A DNA stretch of 6,024 nucleotides, from the NCBI GenBank assembly GCA_900553335.1, contig USCU01000078.1, forward strand, positions 1-6,024, in the 5' to 3' direction. The notes under the pieces are model-generated. The model was not told the DNA's origin. It saw only the letters and a program-made list of their open reading frames with translations, and searched no databases. Position numbers and translations under genes: made by a program. The DNA is from an uncultured Ruminococcus sp. (lineage in GTDB: Bacteria; Bacillota; Clostridia; Oscillospirales; Ruminococcaceae). Below are positions 1 through 5,009 of this stretch, piece after piece (the first letter of the stretch is position 1; every line of letters starts with the position of its first letter).

Positions 1-13
1 GCAGAGTACCTCT

Positions 14-1435
14 TTAGAATCTGAAATATAAAAACGGGTGAACGGTGCTTGTTACAAGCATAACGCTTGATAAAATCAATATCGCAGCATTGCATATAAC
101 CCCTGCGGAGTTCACAAGGAAATATGAAATCCTGAATTTTGAAGCAAGCCTCTTAATAAAATCTATTATCGGGAATGAGAAAAATACAGCTGCCGCCATT
201 AAAATTATGTACTGAAGCATAAGAGTTTCACTCGTAGCATCAACGAATTTATTTCCTCCCGCACAAACGAGATTTTTAAAGAAAAGTCCGAGCGAATCAA
301 ACGACTCAAAGTAAAATATACCAAAACCTATCGCTATCACAAGCTTGCTGTATATATGCGTCAGAAGCGCAGGCCACCTTTTAAGCCGCTTCTTTCCGAT
401 CTTCGTTTCGATTAATATGAATAATCCCCAATAGAGTCCCCAAATTATAAAGTTCCAGCTTGCTCCGTGCCAAAAGCCTGTACAGAACCATACAAGGAAA
501 AGGTTTAAATACTGCCTTCTTTTACCGAATATCGGCAGGTAGAAAAGATAATCCCTGAAAAAACTTCCGAGAGATATGTGCCATCTCTGCCAAAACTCTG
601 TGATATTTCTGCACATAAACGGATGTCTGAAGTTTTCATCAAAATGAAATCCGAATATTCTTCCCAAACCTATTGCTATATCGCTGTAGCCTGAAAAGTC
701 AAAGTAGTACCAAAGGCCTACCGCAATTGCGCCGTACCATGTTCCTATAGCCGATAAACCGTTGAGCGCTGAGTATCCGTTTGACGAATCCCCGAAAAGT
801 CCTGTTACAACAAGGCTTAGATTATCAGCGATCAAAACCTTTTTGCCAAGTCCTATACAAATTCTTGAAATTCCCTCGGATATATCAGCAAGAGATGTCT
901 TTCTGAAGTTTATCTCCTGTTCGATAGTCGCATATCTGACAATAGGTCCCGCAACAAGCTGTGGAAAAAGAGACACATACATCAAAAATCTCATAAAGCT
1001 CTTTTGCGTCTGAACCTTGCCCCAATAGCAATCTATCGTATAGGATATTGTCTGGAAAGTGTAAAAGCTTATTCCTATCGGAAGCTCTATTCCAGGGTCA
1101 GGAATGCTTAGTCCTGTTGCGTAATTTATATTATCTATAAAGAATCCAAGATACTTAAATACAAACAATAAGCCCAAGTTAATTATCAAGGATGCCGCAA
1201 GTCCCAGCTTTGCGCCGATTTTCCCCCGATAACGTTCTATCACCCTGCCGTTCACATAATCTACCAATGCACTGAACACCAAAAGACATACGCATATAGG
1301 CTCTCCCCATGCGTAAAACACCAAAGAAAATACAATCAGCACAAGATTTCTCCAAGCAAGATTTTTACAAATAAAATATAGAATCAGACAAGCAGGGAGA
1401 AATATGTACAGAAAAAATAAATCCGCAAAAATCAA
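14..1435 (-). CDS. MBOAT family O-acyltransferase (AlgI/DltB type)
   Basis: This is a polytopic inner-membrane acyltransferase of the AlgI branch, which passes acetyl groups across the membrane for O-acetylation of an exported polysaccharide or wall polymer. What shows it: the conserved core runs from YYFDFSGYSDIAIGLGR through NFRHPF, FWQRWHISL and FWHGASWNFIIWG, and the protein ends in the family-typical LYFRF. With the TTG start used here (473 residues) the two conserved histidines are H286 (QRWHIS) and H323 (FWHGAS); the second fits the catalytic histidine of AlgI. About ten or more hydrophobic helices are visible. An upstream GTG at 1504 would add 23 charged residues but has no Shine-Dalgarno. 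The TTG has GAAAGGGGAA eleven bases upstream, and it makes the N terminus (IFADLFFLYIFLP) line up with the usual AlgI beginning. The gene has its own promoter. Its usual DHHW/AlgJ-type partner would lie past the contig edge. Family is secure; the substrate is unknown. Confidence 0.93.
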   Translation of the reverse strand: MIFADLFFLYIFLPACLILYFICKNLAWRNLVLIVFSLVFYAWGEPICVCLLVFSALVDYVNGRVIERYRGKIGAKLGLAASLIINLGLLFVFKYLGFFIDNINYATGLSIPDPGIELPIGISFYTFQTISYTIDCYWGKVQTQKSFMRFLMYVSLFPQLVAGPIVRYATIEQEINFRKTSLADISEGISRICIGLGKKVLIADNLSLVVTGLFGDSSNGYSALNGLSAIGTWYGAIAVGLWYYFDFSGYSDIAIGLGRIFGFHFDENFRHPFMCRNITEFWQRWHISLGSFFRDYLFYLPIFGKRRQYLNLFLVWFCTGFWHGASWNFIIWGLYWGLFILIETKIGKKRLKRWPALLTHIYSKLVIAIGFGIFYFESFDSLGLFFKNLVCAGGNKFVDATSETLMLQYIILMAAAVFFSFPIIDFIKRLASKFRISYFLVNSAGVICNAAILILSSVMLVTSTVHPFLYFRF

Positions 1436-1444
1436 TTGTTTTTG

Positions 1445-1454
1445 TTCCCCTTTC
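1445..1454 (-). promoter_or_regulatory. Ribosome binding site supporting a TTG start
   Basis: GAAAGGGGAA on the minus strand lies 11 bases (counted from the last G of GGGG) before the TTG at 1435-1433. Nothing comparable precedes the GTG at 1504, where the upstream bases are TGATTGATTT. This decides the start of the acyltransferase in favour of the shorter, family-length protein. Confidence 0.6.
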
Positions 1455-1542
1455 AATACATCAAAAAGCCGTTTGAGTTTTTTAAAATCCTTTGTCCAAT
1501 TCACAAATCAATCAGACAAGGCATTAAATTTCAGTACCTTTT

Positions 1543-1571
1543 ATTATAACAAAAACCGTACATACAGTCAA
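1543..1571 (-). promoter_or_regulatory. Sigma-A-type promoter of the acyltransferase gene
   Basis: On the minus strand, TTGACT (1571-1566) is followed by a 17-base spacer and a perfect TATAAT (1548-1543). Transcription would start near 1536, giving a leader of about 100 bases to the preferred TTG start or about 32 to the upstream GTG. It lies just downstream of the terminator of the preceding minus-strand gene, so the acyltransferase appears to be transcribed independently. Confidence 0.8.
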
Positions 1572-1583
1572 TCAAAATATCAC

Positions 1584-1610
1584 AAAAAATCCGCCACAAT
1601 TCGGCGGATT
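1584..1610 (-). terminator. Rho-independent terminator of the four-helix membrane protein gene
   Basis: AATCCGCC (1588-1595) and GGCGGATT (1603-1610) form a perfect 8-bp GC-rich stem with a 7-base loop. Read on the minus strand, the stem runs straight into six T (plus-strand A 1584-1589). It sits about 55 bases after the stop of the upstream minus-strand gene and before the acyltransferase promoter, so it splits the two genes into separate transcripts. Confidence 0.85.
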
Positions 1611-1663
1611 CATTATACATAAAAAACAAGGGATTTTAAAGATCATCACTTATCAGACACTTG

Positions 1664-2242
1664 TCATTCTACAATGCTCTTTACAGGAGCGTTATCTCTG
1701 ATTTTCTTATCCTGATTTCTTTTTACAGCTCTTTTTACAATGCTTATTACCATAAGTGCAAATGCCATCAGCACAAATACAGCTATCGGATAATACCATA
1801 TTTTATATTTGTTATCGAGATCTATTTCACCGCTCGATGTAACTCTGTCTGCCGCAAATTTAATAACTCGCTCGTATGCGACATATAAATATAACACAGT
1901 TCCCGAAAGCGATGATATAAAGCTTAAAATATATTTTTTACAAAAGGCGAAAACCAGCCCCAAAACCATAAGAAGAATTCCGACAAGCATTACGTTTGCA
2001 CTCGCCGTTGTCAATGCACCCTCTTCAGTAACGGTCATAGCTCCGGTATATACACCAACAACCGTAACTCCGCCGTAAAACAATCCCGAATATAAAAACG
2101 ATGCGAGCATAACAAGCTTCAAAAGCAAATATATAACCGGCTCTTTTTTCATATACTTCTGAGCTGCTTTTGAATTAAGCAAATCCGCTTGTTTTTCCTT
2201 TTCAGCCTCTTTTTGTCTGTCCAATCGGTTTCTCTTTGACAT
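1664..2242 (-). CDS. Hypothetical four-helix membrane protein
   Basis: I do not recognise this protein. With the ATG start at 2242 it has 192 residues: a charged, Lys/Glu-rich cytoplasmic-looking N terminus (about residues 1-34), then hydrophobic segments at about 36-66, 84-102, 105-127 and 149-170. Between the last two segments is a polar stretch, and the tail is Lys/Arg-rich. The basic ends suggest that both termini face the cytoplasm. The first hydrophobic stretch is long and contains a glycine-rich turn (YSGLFYGGVTVVG), so it could be a hairpin of two short helices. An in-frame GTG at 2254 would add four residues, but the Shine-Dalgarno AGGTGAGG at 2256-2249 lies over it and is spaced six bases from the ATG, which is therefore preferred. 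Promoter and terminator make it a single-gene transcript. No catalytic motif is visible and function is unknown. Confidence 0.85.
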   Translation of the reverse strand: MSKRNRLDRQKEAEKEKQADLLNSKAAQKYMKKEPVIYLLLKLVMLASFLYSGLFYGGVTVVGVYTGAMTVTEEGALTTASANVMLVGILLMVLGLVFAFCKKYILSFISSLSGTVLYLYVAYERVIKFAADRVTSSGEIDLDNKYKIWYYPIAVFVLMAFALMVISIVKRAVKRNQDKKIRDNAPVKSIVE

Positions 2243-2248
2243 TTTTGA

Positions 2249-2256
2249 CCTCACCT
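2249..2256 (-). promoter_or_regulatory. Ribosome binding site deciding the ATG start at 2242
   Basis: AGGTGAGG on the minus strand is six bases before ATG 2242-2240. It overlaps the alternative GTG codon at 2254, which would itself have no properly spaced site. This supports the 192-residue form of the membrane protein. Confidence 0.7.
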
Positions 2257-2271
2257 CTCGATTTTAAAAAT

Positions 2272-2300
2272 ATTTTATCATATATCAAAATATTTTTCAA
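2272..2300 (-). promoter_or_regulatory. Sigma-A-type promoter of the membrane protein gene
   Basis: Minus-strand TTGAAA (2300-2295), a 17-base spacer and TAAAAT (2277-2272) give a good vegetative promoter with a start near 2265, leaving a leader of about 22 bases that contains the Shine-Dalgarno site. The palindrome AAAATATTTT occurs twice, at 2267-2276 and 2287-2296. The copies are exactly 20 bases apart and overlap the two promoter hexamers. Confidence 0.7.
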
Positions 2301-2313
2301 GAGGGGAACTGAT

Positions 2314-2511
2314 TTGTAATTCGGAATTCGGAGGTCAGAATAAAATTAATTGGCAATGGACAAAGGGCAATCGTTTCGACAAGATTTTACAAAAAAATAC
2401 CCTTACTTCTAATAGGTATTTATCCCCTGGAGAGCGTTGTCGACTTTGTCGATACGTTTACACAGAAAAAGCAACGCTTCTTTGTGTTTCAATTTCTAAT
2501 TACGAATTAAA
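2314..2511. repeat. MITE-like non-coding repeat element (putative)
   Basis: This stretch of the 352-base gap between divergent genes carries no gene. Its edges look like degenerate terminal inverted repeats: plus-strand TTGTAATTCGGAATTCGGA (2314-2332) resembles the reverse complement of 2494-2511, TTTAATTCGTAATTAGAA, sharing AATTCG and AATT blocks. Inside are three foldable units. AAATACC/GGTATTT (2395-2401 with 2415-2421), read on the minus strand, is followed by seven T in a terminator-like way. AGCGTTG/CAACGCT (2433-2439 with 2472-2478) encloses TCGAC-TTT-GTCGA (2440-2452). Short size, no ORF, inverted ends and stacked hairpins fit a miniature mobile element. A second copy is needed to prove mobility and none is in the window. 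It could instead be an ordinary folded intergenic region. Confidence 0.4.
2374..2382 (-). promoter_or_regulatory. Putative Spo0A box (perfect core)
   Basis: The minus strand reads TTGTCGAAA, containing the exact Spo0A-binding core TGTCGAA. It lies about 225 bases before spoIVB and about 130 before the divergent membrane gene. Near matches on the plus strand follow at 2438-2444 (TGTCGAC), 2447-2453 (TGTCGAT) and 2576-2582 (CGTCGAA, only 24 bases before the spoIVB ATG). The perfect site lies inside the putative repeat, so it may be incidental. Confidence 0.35.
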
Positions 2512-2562
2512 CTAAATTCCATTGAAAAAATTGCTTCGTTTAAACTGTCGTGATAGAGAGAT

Positions 2563-2568
2563 TATACT
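2563..2568 (+). promoter_or_regulatory. Possible -10 element for spoIVB
   Basis: TATACT, in the context ATTATACTAAGG, lies 38 bases before the spoIVB ATG. The heptamer TATACTA also fits six of seven positions of the forespore sigma-G -10 pattern (CATnnTA), which is the sigma factor known to drive spoIVB in Bacillus subtilis. No convincing -35 for sigma-A or sigma-G is seen at the right distance (17 bases upstream is TTAAAC), so the assignment is weak. Confidence 0.3.
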
Positions 2569-2606
2569 AAGGACGCGTCGAAAAATAAAAATGAAAGGAG
2601 CAAAGT

Positions 2607-3809
2607 ATGAAAAAAGCTGTTAGATCCATTTTAATAACTTTAATGATTTTTTTAATTATTATTCTTTCTCTTGCAGGTTTTTATTCAACATCAATTCCTA
2701 AAAAGCTTTATTATGAATCATACAAAGATATAAATCTATCTCCTTTTTTATCTCTGTCAAACGCAAGCTATACGCCTGCATCAACTAATGCACCGAAAAC
2801 AAAAACCGTTATGCTTTTTAACTCCCTCCCCATAGGAGAAATAGAGCTTGTCAAAACGAGCCGACCTTACGTCATTCCAGGCGGAGATCCTATAGGCATA
2901 AAGCTTTTGTCAAAGGGCGTTTTGGTAGTTAAGCTTGGATCTGTTGACGGAGTTTGTCCTGCAGCAGACGCAGGCATAAGCGTCGGGGATATAATTTTAT
3001 CCGTTGACGGAAAGGAAATAACTTCAAATGAAGATATTGAAAAAGCTATAGAAAACACCGATTCAAAAGAAATAAACATAACTCTTGTTCACAAAGGCAA
3101 GGAAAAAACCGCAACACTGAAACCGGCTTTATCAAAACAGGACGGCTGTCATAAAGCAGGGCTTTGGGTTCGGGATTCCTCTGCCGGAATCGGAACTTTG
3201 ACATTTTACTCTGCTGAAACCTCCGGATTTGCAGGACTCGGACACCCAATATGTGATGCAGACACAAACGAAATGTTTGATATTTCAGAGGGAAGCGTAT
3301 GTCAAACCAAGATAACGGGCTATCAAAAAGCAACAAACGACAAAGCAGGCGCTCTTGAGGGAGAATTTACAATCGGAAAAATAAACGGTGAGATTTTATC
3401 TAACTGTGAGTGCGGAATTTACGGAACCTTGTCCTCCTATCCCGAAAAACGTGACGCTGTTCCCATCGCGTTCCCTCATGAGGTCGAAAAAGGCGATGCC
3501 AAAATTTTAACAACAATCAGCGGAACGACTCCAAAATATTATTCCTGTAAAATAGAGCAAATAATCACAGACGGAACAAAAAATCTAGTAATAAGAATAA
3601 CCGACCCCGACCTTTTAAATCAGACAGGCGGAATTTTACAAGGAATGAGCGGAAGCCCTATTATACAAAATGGAAGACTTGTCGGAGCAGTAACTCATGT
3701 AATGCTTGATACAAGCGACATGGGCTACGGAATCTTTGCACAAACCATGTATAACGAGCTTTCAAATGCTGTTGTCGAAAATAATATGTCAGAAAAGCTC
3801 GCTTCTTAA
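2607..3809 (+). CDS. spoIVB: SpoIVB, stage IV sporulation serine peptidase (family S55)
   Basis: SpoIVB is secreted from the forespore into the space between the two sporulation membranes, where it cleaves regulatory partners of the sigma-K protease and so triggers pro-sigma-K processing. The 400-residue product has an N-terminal membrane anchor (about 7-28), a variable linker, a PDZ domain (about 88-172, with GVLVVKLG and AGISVGDIILSVDGKEI) and an S55 peptidase domain opening with GLWVRDSSAGIGTLTFY. The triad expected from B. subtilis is intact: H213 in GLGHP, D333 in ITDPDLL and S348 in GMSGSP, with the same 15-residue D-to-S spacing. It is somewhat shorter than the 426-residue B. subtilis protein, mainly before the PDZ. 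AAAGGAG at 2594-2600 lies six bases before the ATG. It is followed co-directionally by spo0A, the classic conserved pair. No clear intrinsic terminator follows the gene. Confidence 0.97.
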   Translation: MKKAVRSILITLMIFLIIILSLAGFYSTSIPKKLYYESYKDINLSPFLSLSNASYTPASTNAPKTKTVMLFNSLPIGEIELVKTSRPYVIPGGDPIGIKLLSKGVLVVKLGSVDGVCPAADAGISVGDIILSVDGKEITSNEDIEKAIENTDSKEINITLVHKGKEKTATLKPALSKQDGCHKAGLWVRDSSAGIGTLTFYSAETSGFAGLGHPICDADTNEMFDISEGSVCQTKITGYQKATNDKAGALEGEFTIGKINGEILSNCECGIYGTLSSYPEKRDAVPIAFPHEVEKGDAKILTTISGTTPKYYSCKIEQIITDGTKNLVIRITDPDLLNQTGGILQGMSGSPIIQNGRLVGAVTHVMLDTSDMGYGIFAQTMYNELSNAVVENNMSEKLAS

Positions 3810-3937
3810 GAATGCCACTCGACCTTTATCGTTTTCGCTAGTTAAAAACAAGATGTTATAAATATTTGTAATATCCCGTGTTATTATATCAAAGCGTACT
3901 AATTTTTTCGTGAAATATATAATAATTCATCTTGATA

Positions 3938-3944
3938 TGTCGAG
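3938..3944 (+). promoter_or_regulatory. Near-match Spo0A box upstream of spo0A
   Basis: TGTCGAG matches six of seven bases of the core TGTCGAA. It sits about 30 bases upstream of the -35 of the putative spo0A promoter and about 15 bases downstream of an isolated TATAAT (3918-3923). Autoregulation of spo0A through such boxes is known in Bacillus; here it is inference from one imperfect site. Confidence 0.3.
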
Positions 3945-3973
3945 AATTTTATGTTATTTTATGTTTTGTACAC

Positions 3974-4002
3974 TTGCATTGTGTAAAAGTGTATGATAAA
4001 AT
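3974..4002 (+). promoter_or_regulatory. Putative spo0A promoter with overlapping dyad
   Basis: TTGCAT (3974-3979), a 17-base spacer and TAAAAT (3997-4002) form a plausible sigma-A-type promoter, with a strong -10 and a mediocre -35. An inverted repeat, TACACTT (3969-3975) and AAGTGTA (3987-3993), overlaps the -35 and spacer, with an additional GTGTA at 3981-3985. This looks like an operator. Start would be near 4009, leaving a leader of about 160 bases. Confidence 0.45.
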
Positions 4003-4020
4003 TATTCAATAAGGGGATGC

Positions 4021-4061
4021 TTTAAAAGTAACGGCTGCTTTTAAAAAACTCTTTAGTTTTT
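4021..4061 (+). other. Paired overlapping hairpins in the spo0A leader
   Basis: TTTAAAAG (4021-4028) pairs perfectly with CTTTTAAA (4038-4045) around a 9-base loop. AAAAACT (4044-4050) pairs perfectly with AGTTTTT (4055-4061) around CTTT. The 3' arm of the first and the 5' arm of the second share bases 4044-4045, so they compete slightly. The stems are AU-rich, and the second is followed by GG rather than a T tract, so neither is a canonical terminator. Confidence 0.4.
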
Positions 4062-4150
4062 GGAAAAAACGTGCCTTCTTAATACCGATCTCAAATCCGC
4101 TGCAAAAACGGCGATCTTTTGAATAATAAAATATATGGAGGGTTATCGAC

Positions 4151-4158
4151 AGAAAGGA
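4151..4158 (+). promoter_or_regulatory. Ribosome binding site deciding the spo0A start
   Basis: AGAAAGGA lies nine bases before ATG 4168, but directly abuts the in-frame ATG 4159. The in-frame ATG at 4135 has no site before it. A GGAGGG at 4137-4142 is 16 bases from 4159, which is too far. Homology also places the start at 4168 ([12 protein letters not shown]). Confidence 0.7.
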
Positions 4159-4167
4159 ATGATTAAA

Positions 4168-4950
4168 ATGAATCAGAAAATCAAAGTGCTTATTGGCGAC
4201 GACAGTGCAGAATTCGGAGTAAATCTTGCGAATGCATTACGAGGAATGGGGTTTTATGTAATAGCTAGAGCAAAGAACGGAGCTTCGCTTTTCGACGCAA
4301 TTAAAAACGAAACGCCTGACGTTGCTATAATAGATGCGGTTATGCCAAATCTTGACGCTATTGAGCTTATAAAGAAACTCAATTCTTCAAACTACAAAAA
4401 GCCGCACATTATCGTTGTAAGCTCGTTTGACAACCAGTTTGTTGAGCGTACAGTCATGGAGCTTGGTGCTTCGTATTTCATGCGAAAGCCGTTTGAAGCA
4501 AAGGCTCTCGCTGAAAGAATCAATACAATTATGGGATTCTCAACAGTAACCGAAGGGGGATTTTTCGTCCACTCTTCAACATCTCAGATTAACCTTGAGG
4601 TTATGATAACAGATATTATTCACCAAATAGGAGTACCTGCTCATATTAAAGGCTATCATTATCTCAGAGAAGCGATAATGCTTTCCGTAAACGACACTCA
4701 AATGCTTGAGAGCGTTACCAAGGTTTTATATCCAACCGTTGCGAAAAAATTTAAAACAACTCCTTCAAGAGTTGAAAGAGCAATAAGACACGCTATTGAA
4801 ATAGCATGGGACAGAGGCGATATTGACACACTTAACTCATTTTTCGGATACACTATCGATGTCGGAAAAGGCAAGCCTACAAACAGCGAATTTATAGCTT
4901 TGATTGCTGATAAGATAAATCTTAAAAGAAAAACTGCCGTAAATTTCTAA
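4168..4950 (+). CDS. spo0A: Spo0A, sporulation master response regulator
   Basis: Spo0A is the cytoplasmic transcription factor that, when phosphorylated, binds 0A boxes and commits the cell to sporulation. The 260-residue product has a receiver domain (about 4-123) with acidic-pocket D11-D12, phosphoacceptor D56 in [11 protein letters not shown] (the same number as in B. subtilis), a Ser (S86) at the conserved Thr/Ser position and K107 in the KPF motif. After a short linker, the sigma-A-contacting, DNA-binding effector domain (about 142-256) is highly conserved: [31 protein letters not shown], the recognition-helix region [15 protein letters not shown], and [14 protein letters not shown]. 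The linker is a few residues shorter than in B. subtilis (267 residues), which accounts for the length difference. It follows spoIVB in the same direction and ends 15 bases before a strong terminator. All residues needed for activity are present. Confidence 0.98.
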   Translation: MNQKIKVLIGDDSAEFGVNLANALRGMGFYVIARAKNGASLFDAIKNETPDVAIIDAVMPNLDAIELIKKLNSSNYKKPHIIVVSSFDNQFVERTVMELGASYFMRKPFEAKALAERINTIMGFSTVTEGGFFVHSSTSQINLEVMITDIIHQIGVPAHIKGYHYLREAIMLSVNDTQMLESVTKVLYPTVAKKFKTTPSRVERAIRHAIEIAWDRGDIDTLNSFFGYTIDVGKGKPTNSEFIALIADKINLKRKTAVNF

Positions 4951-4964
4951 TCAAACAAATACAA

Positions 4965-4998
4965 AAAAGCCTCCTGTTCAATAAAACAGGAGGCTTTT
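4965..4998. terminator. Bidirectional rho-independent terminator
   Basis: AAAAGCCTCCTGTT (4965-4978) pairs perfectly with AACAGGAGGCTTTT (4985-4998): 14 bp with a 6-base loop. It gives a short T tract on the plus strand and six T on the minus strand. It lies between the stop codons of spo0A and the convergent minus-strand gene, so it serves both. Confidence 0.93.
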
Positions 4999-5009
4999 GC
5001 TATAAAGTA

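Larger units (their letters stand above)
3810..4167 (+). other. Intergenic region and spo0A leader
   Basis: These 358 bases contain no convincing gene. In order they hold an isolated TATAAT at 3918-3923 without a good -35, a near-match Spo0A box at 3938-3944, a putative promoter at 3974-4002 overlapped by a dyad, and two AU-rich hairpins at 4021-4061. A frame without a start codon is open from 4013 to 4126 (next stop TAA 4124-4126). I see no canonical sigma-H promoter (AGGAWWT with GAATWW), although spo0A is sigma-H-dependent in several relatives. Confidence 0.6.

Noticed and set aside
1..9. GCAGAGTAC at the very start equals the 3' end of the SMART cDNA/amplification primer.
   Set aside because: Only nine bases match. 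The same bases read naturally on the minus strand as the sequence after the acyltransferase stop, with a plausible ribosome site overlapping. Not enough to call adapter.
762..1013. Plus-strand open frame of 83 codons.
   Set aside because: It lies antisense within the well-supported acyltransferase gene, has no ribosome site and no recognisable protein character.
1404..1888. Two plus-strand open frames (1404-1622 and 1661-1888).
   Set aside because: They overlap the minus-strand genes, promoter and terminator antisense, and encode low-complexity AT-driven peptides.
2867..3336. Two minus-strand open frames inside spoIVB.
   Set aside because: They are antisense shadows of the conserved PDZ and peptidase coding region.
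3810..3880. Searched for a terminator after spoIVB.
   Set aside because: Only a weak GTTTT/AAAAC pairing is present and no T tract follows, so no terminator is called; read-through into spo0A remains possible.
3943..3950. GAATTTT as a sigma-H -10 for spo0A.
   Set aside because: The required AGGAWWT-type -35 is missing 12-14 bases upstream and the preceding purine is absent.
4135..4167. Longer Spo0A starting at ATG 4135.
   Set aside because: No ribosome site precedes it, the added [11 protein letters not shown] is not family-like, and 4168 is well spaced from AGAAAGGA.
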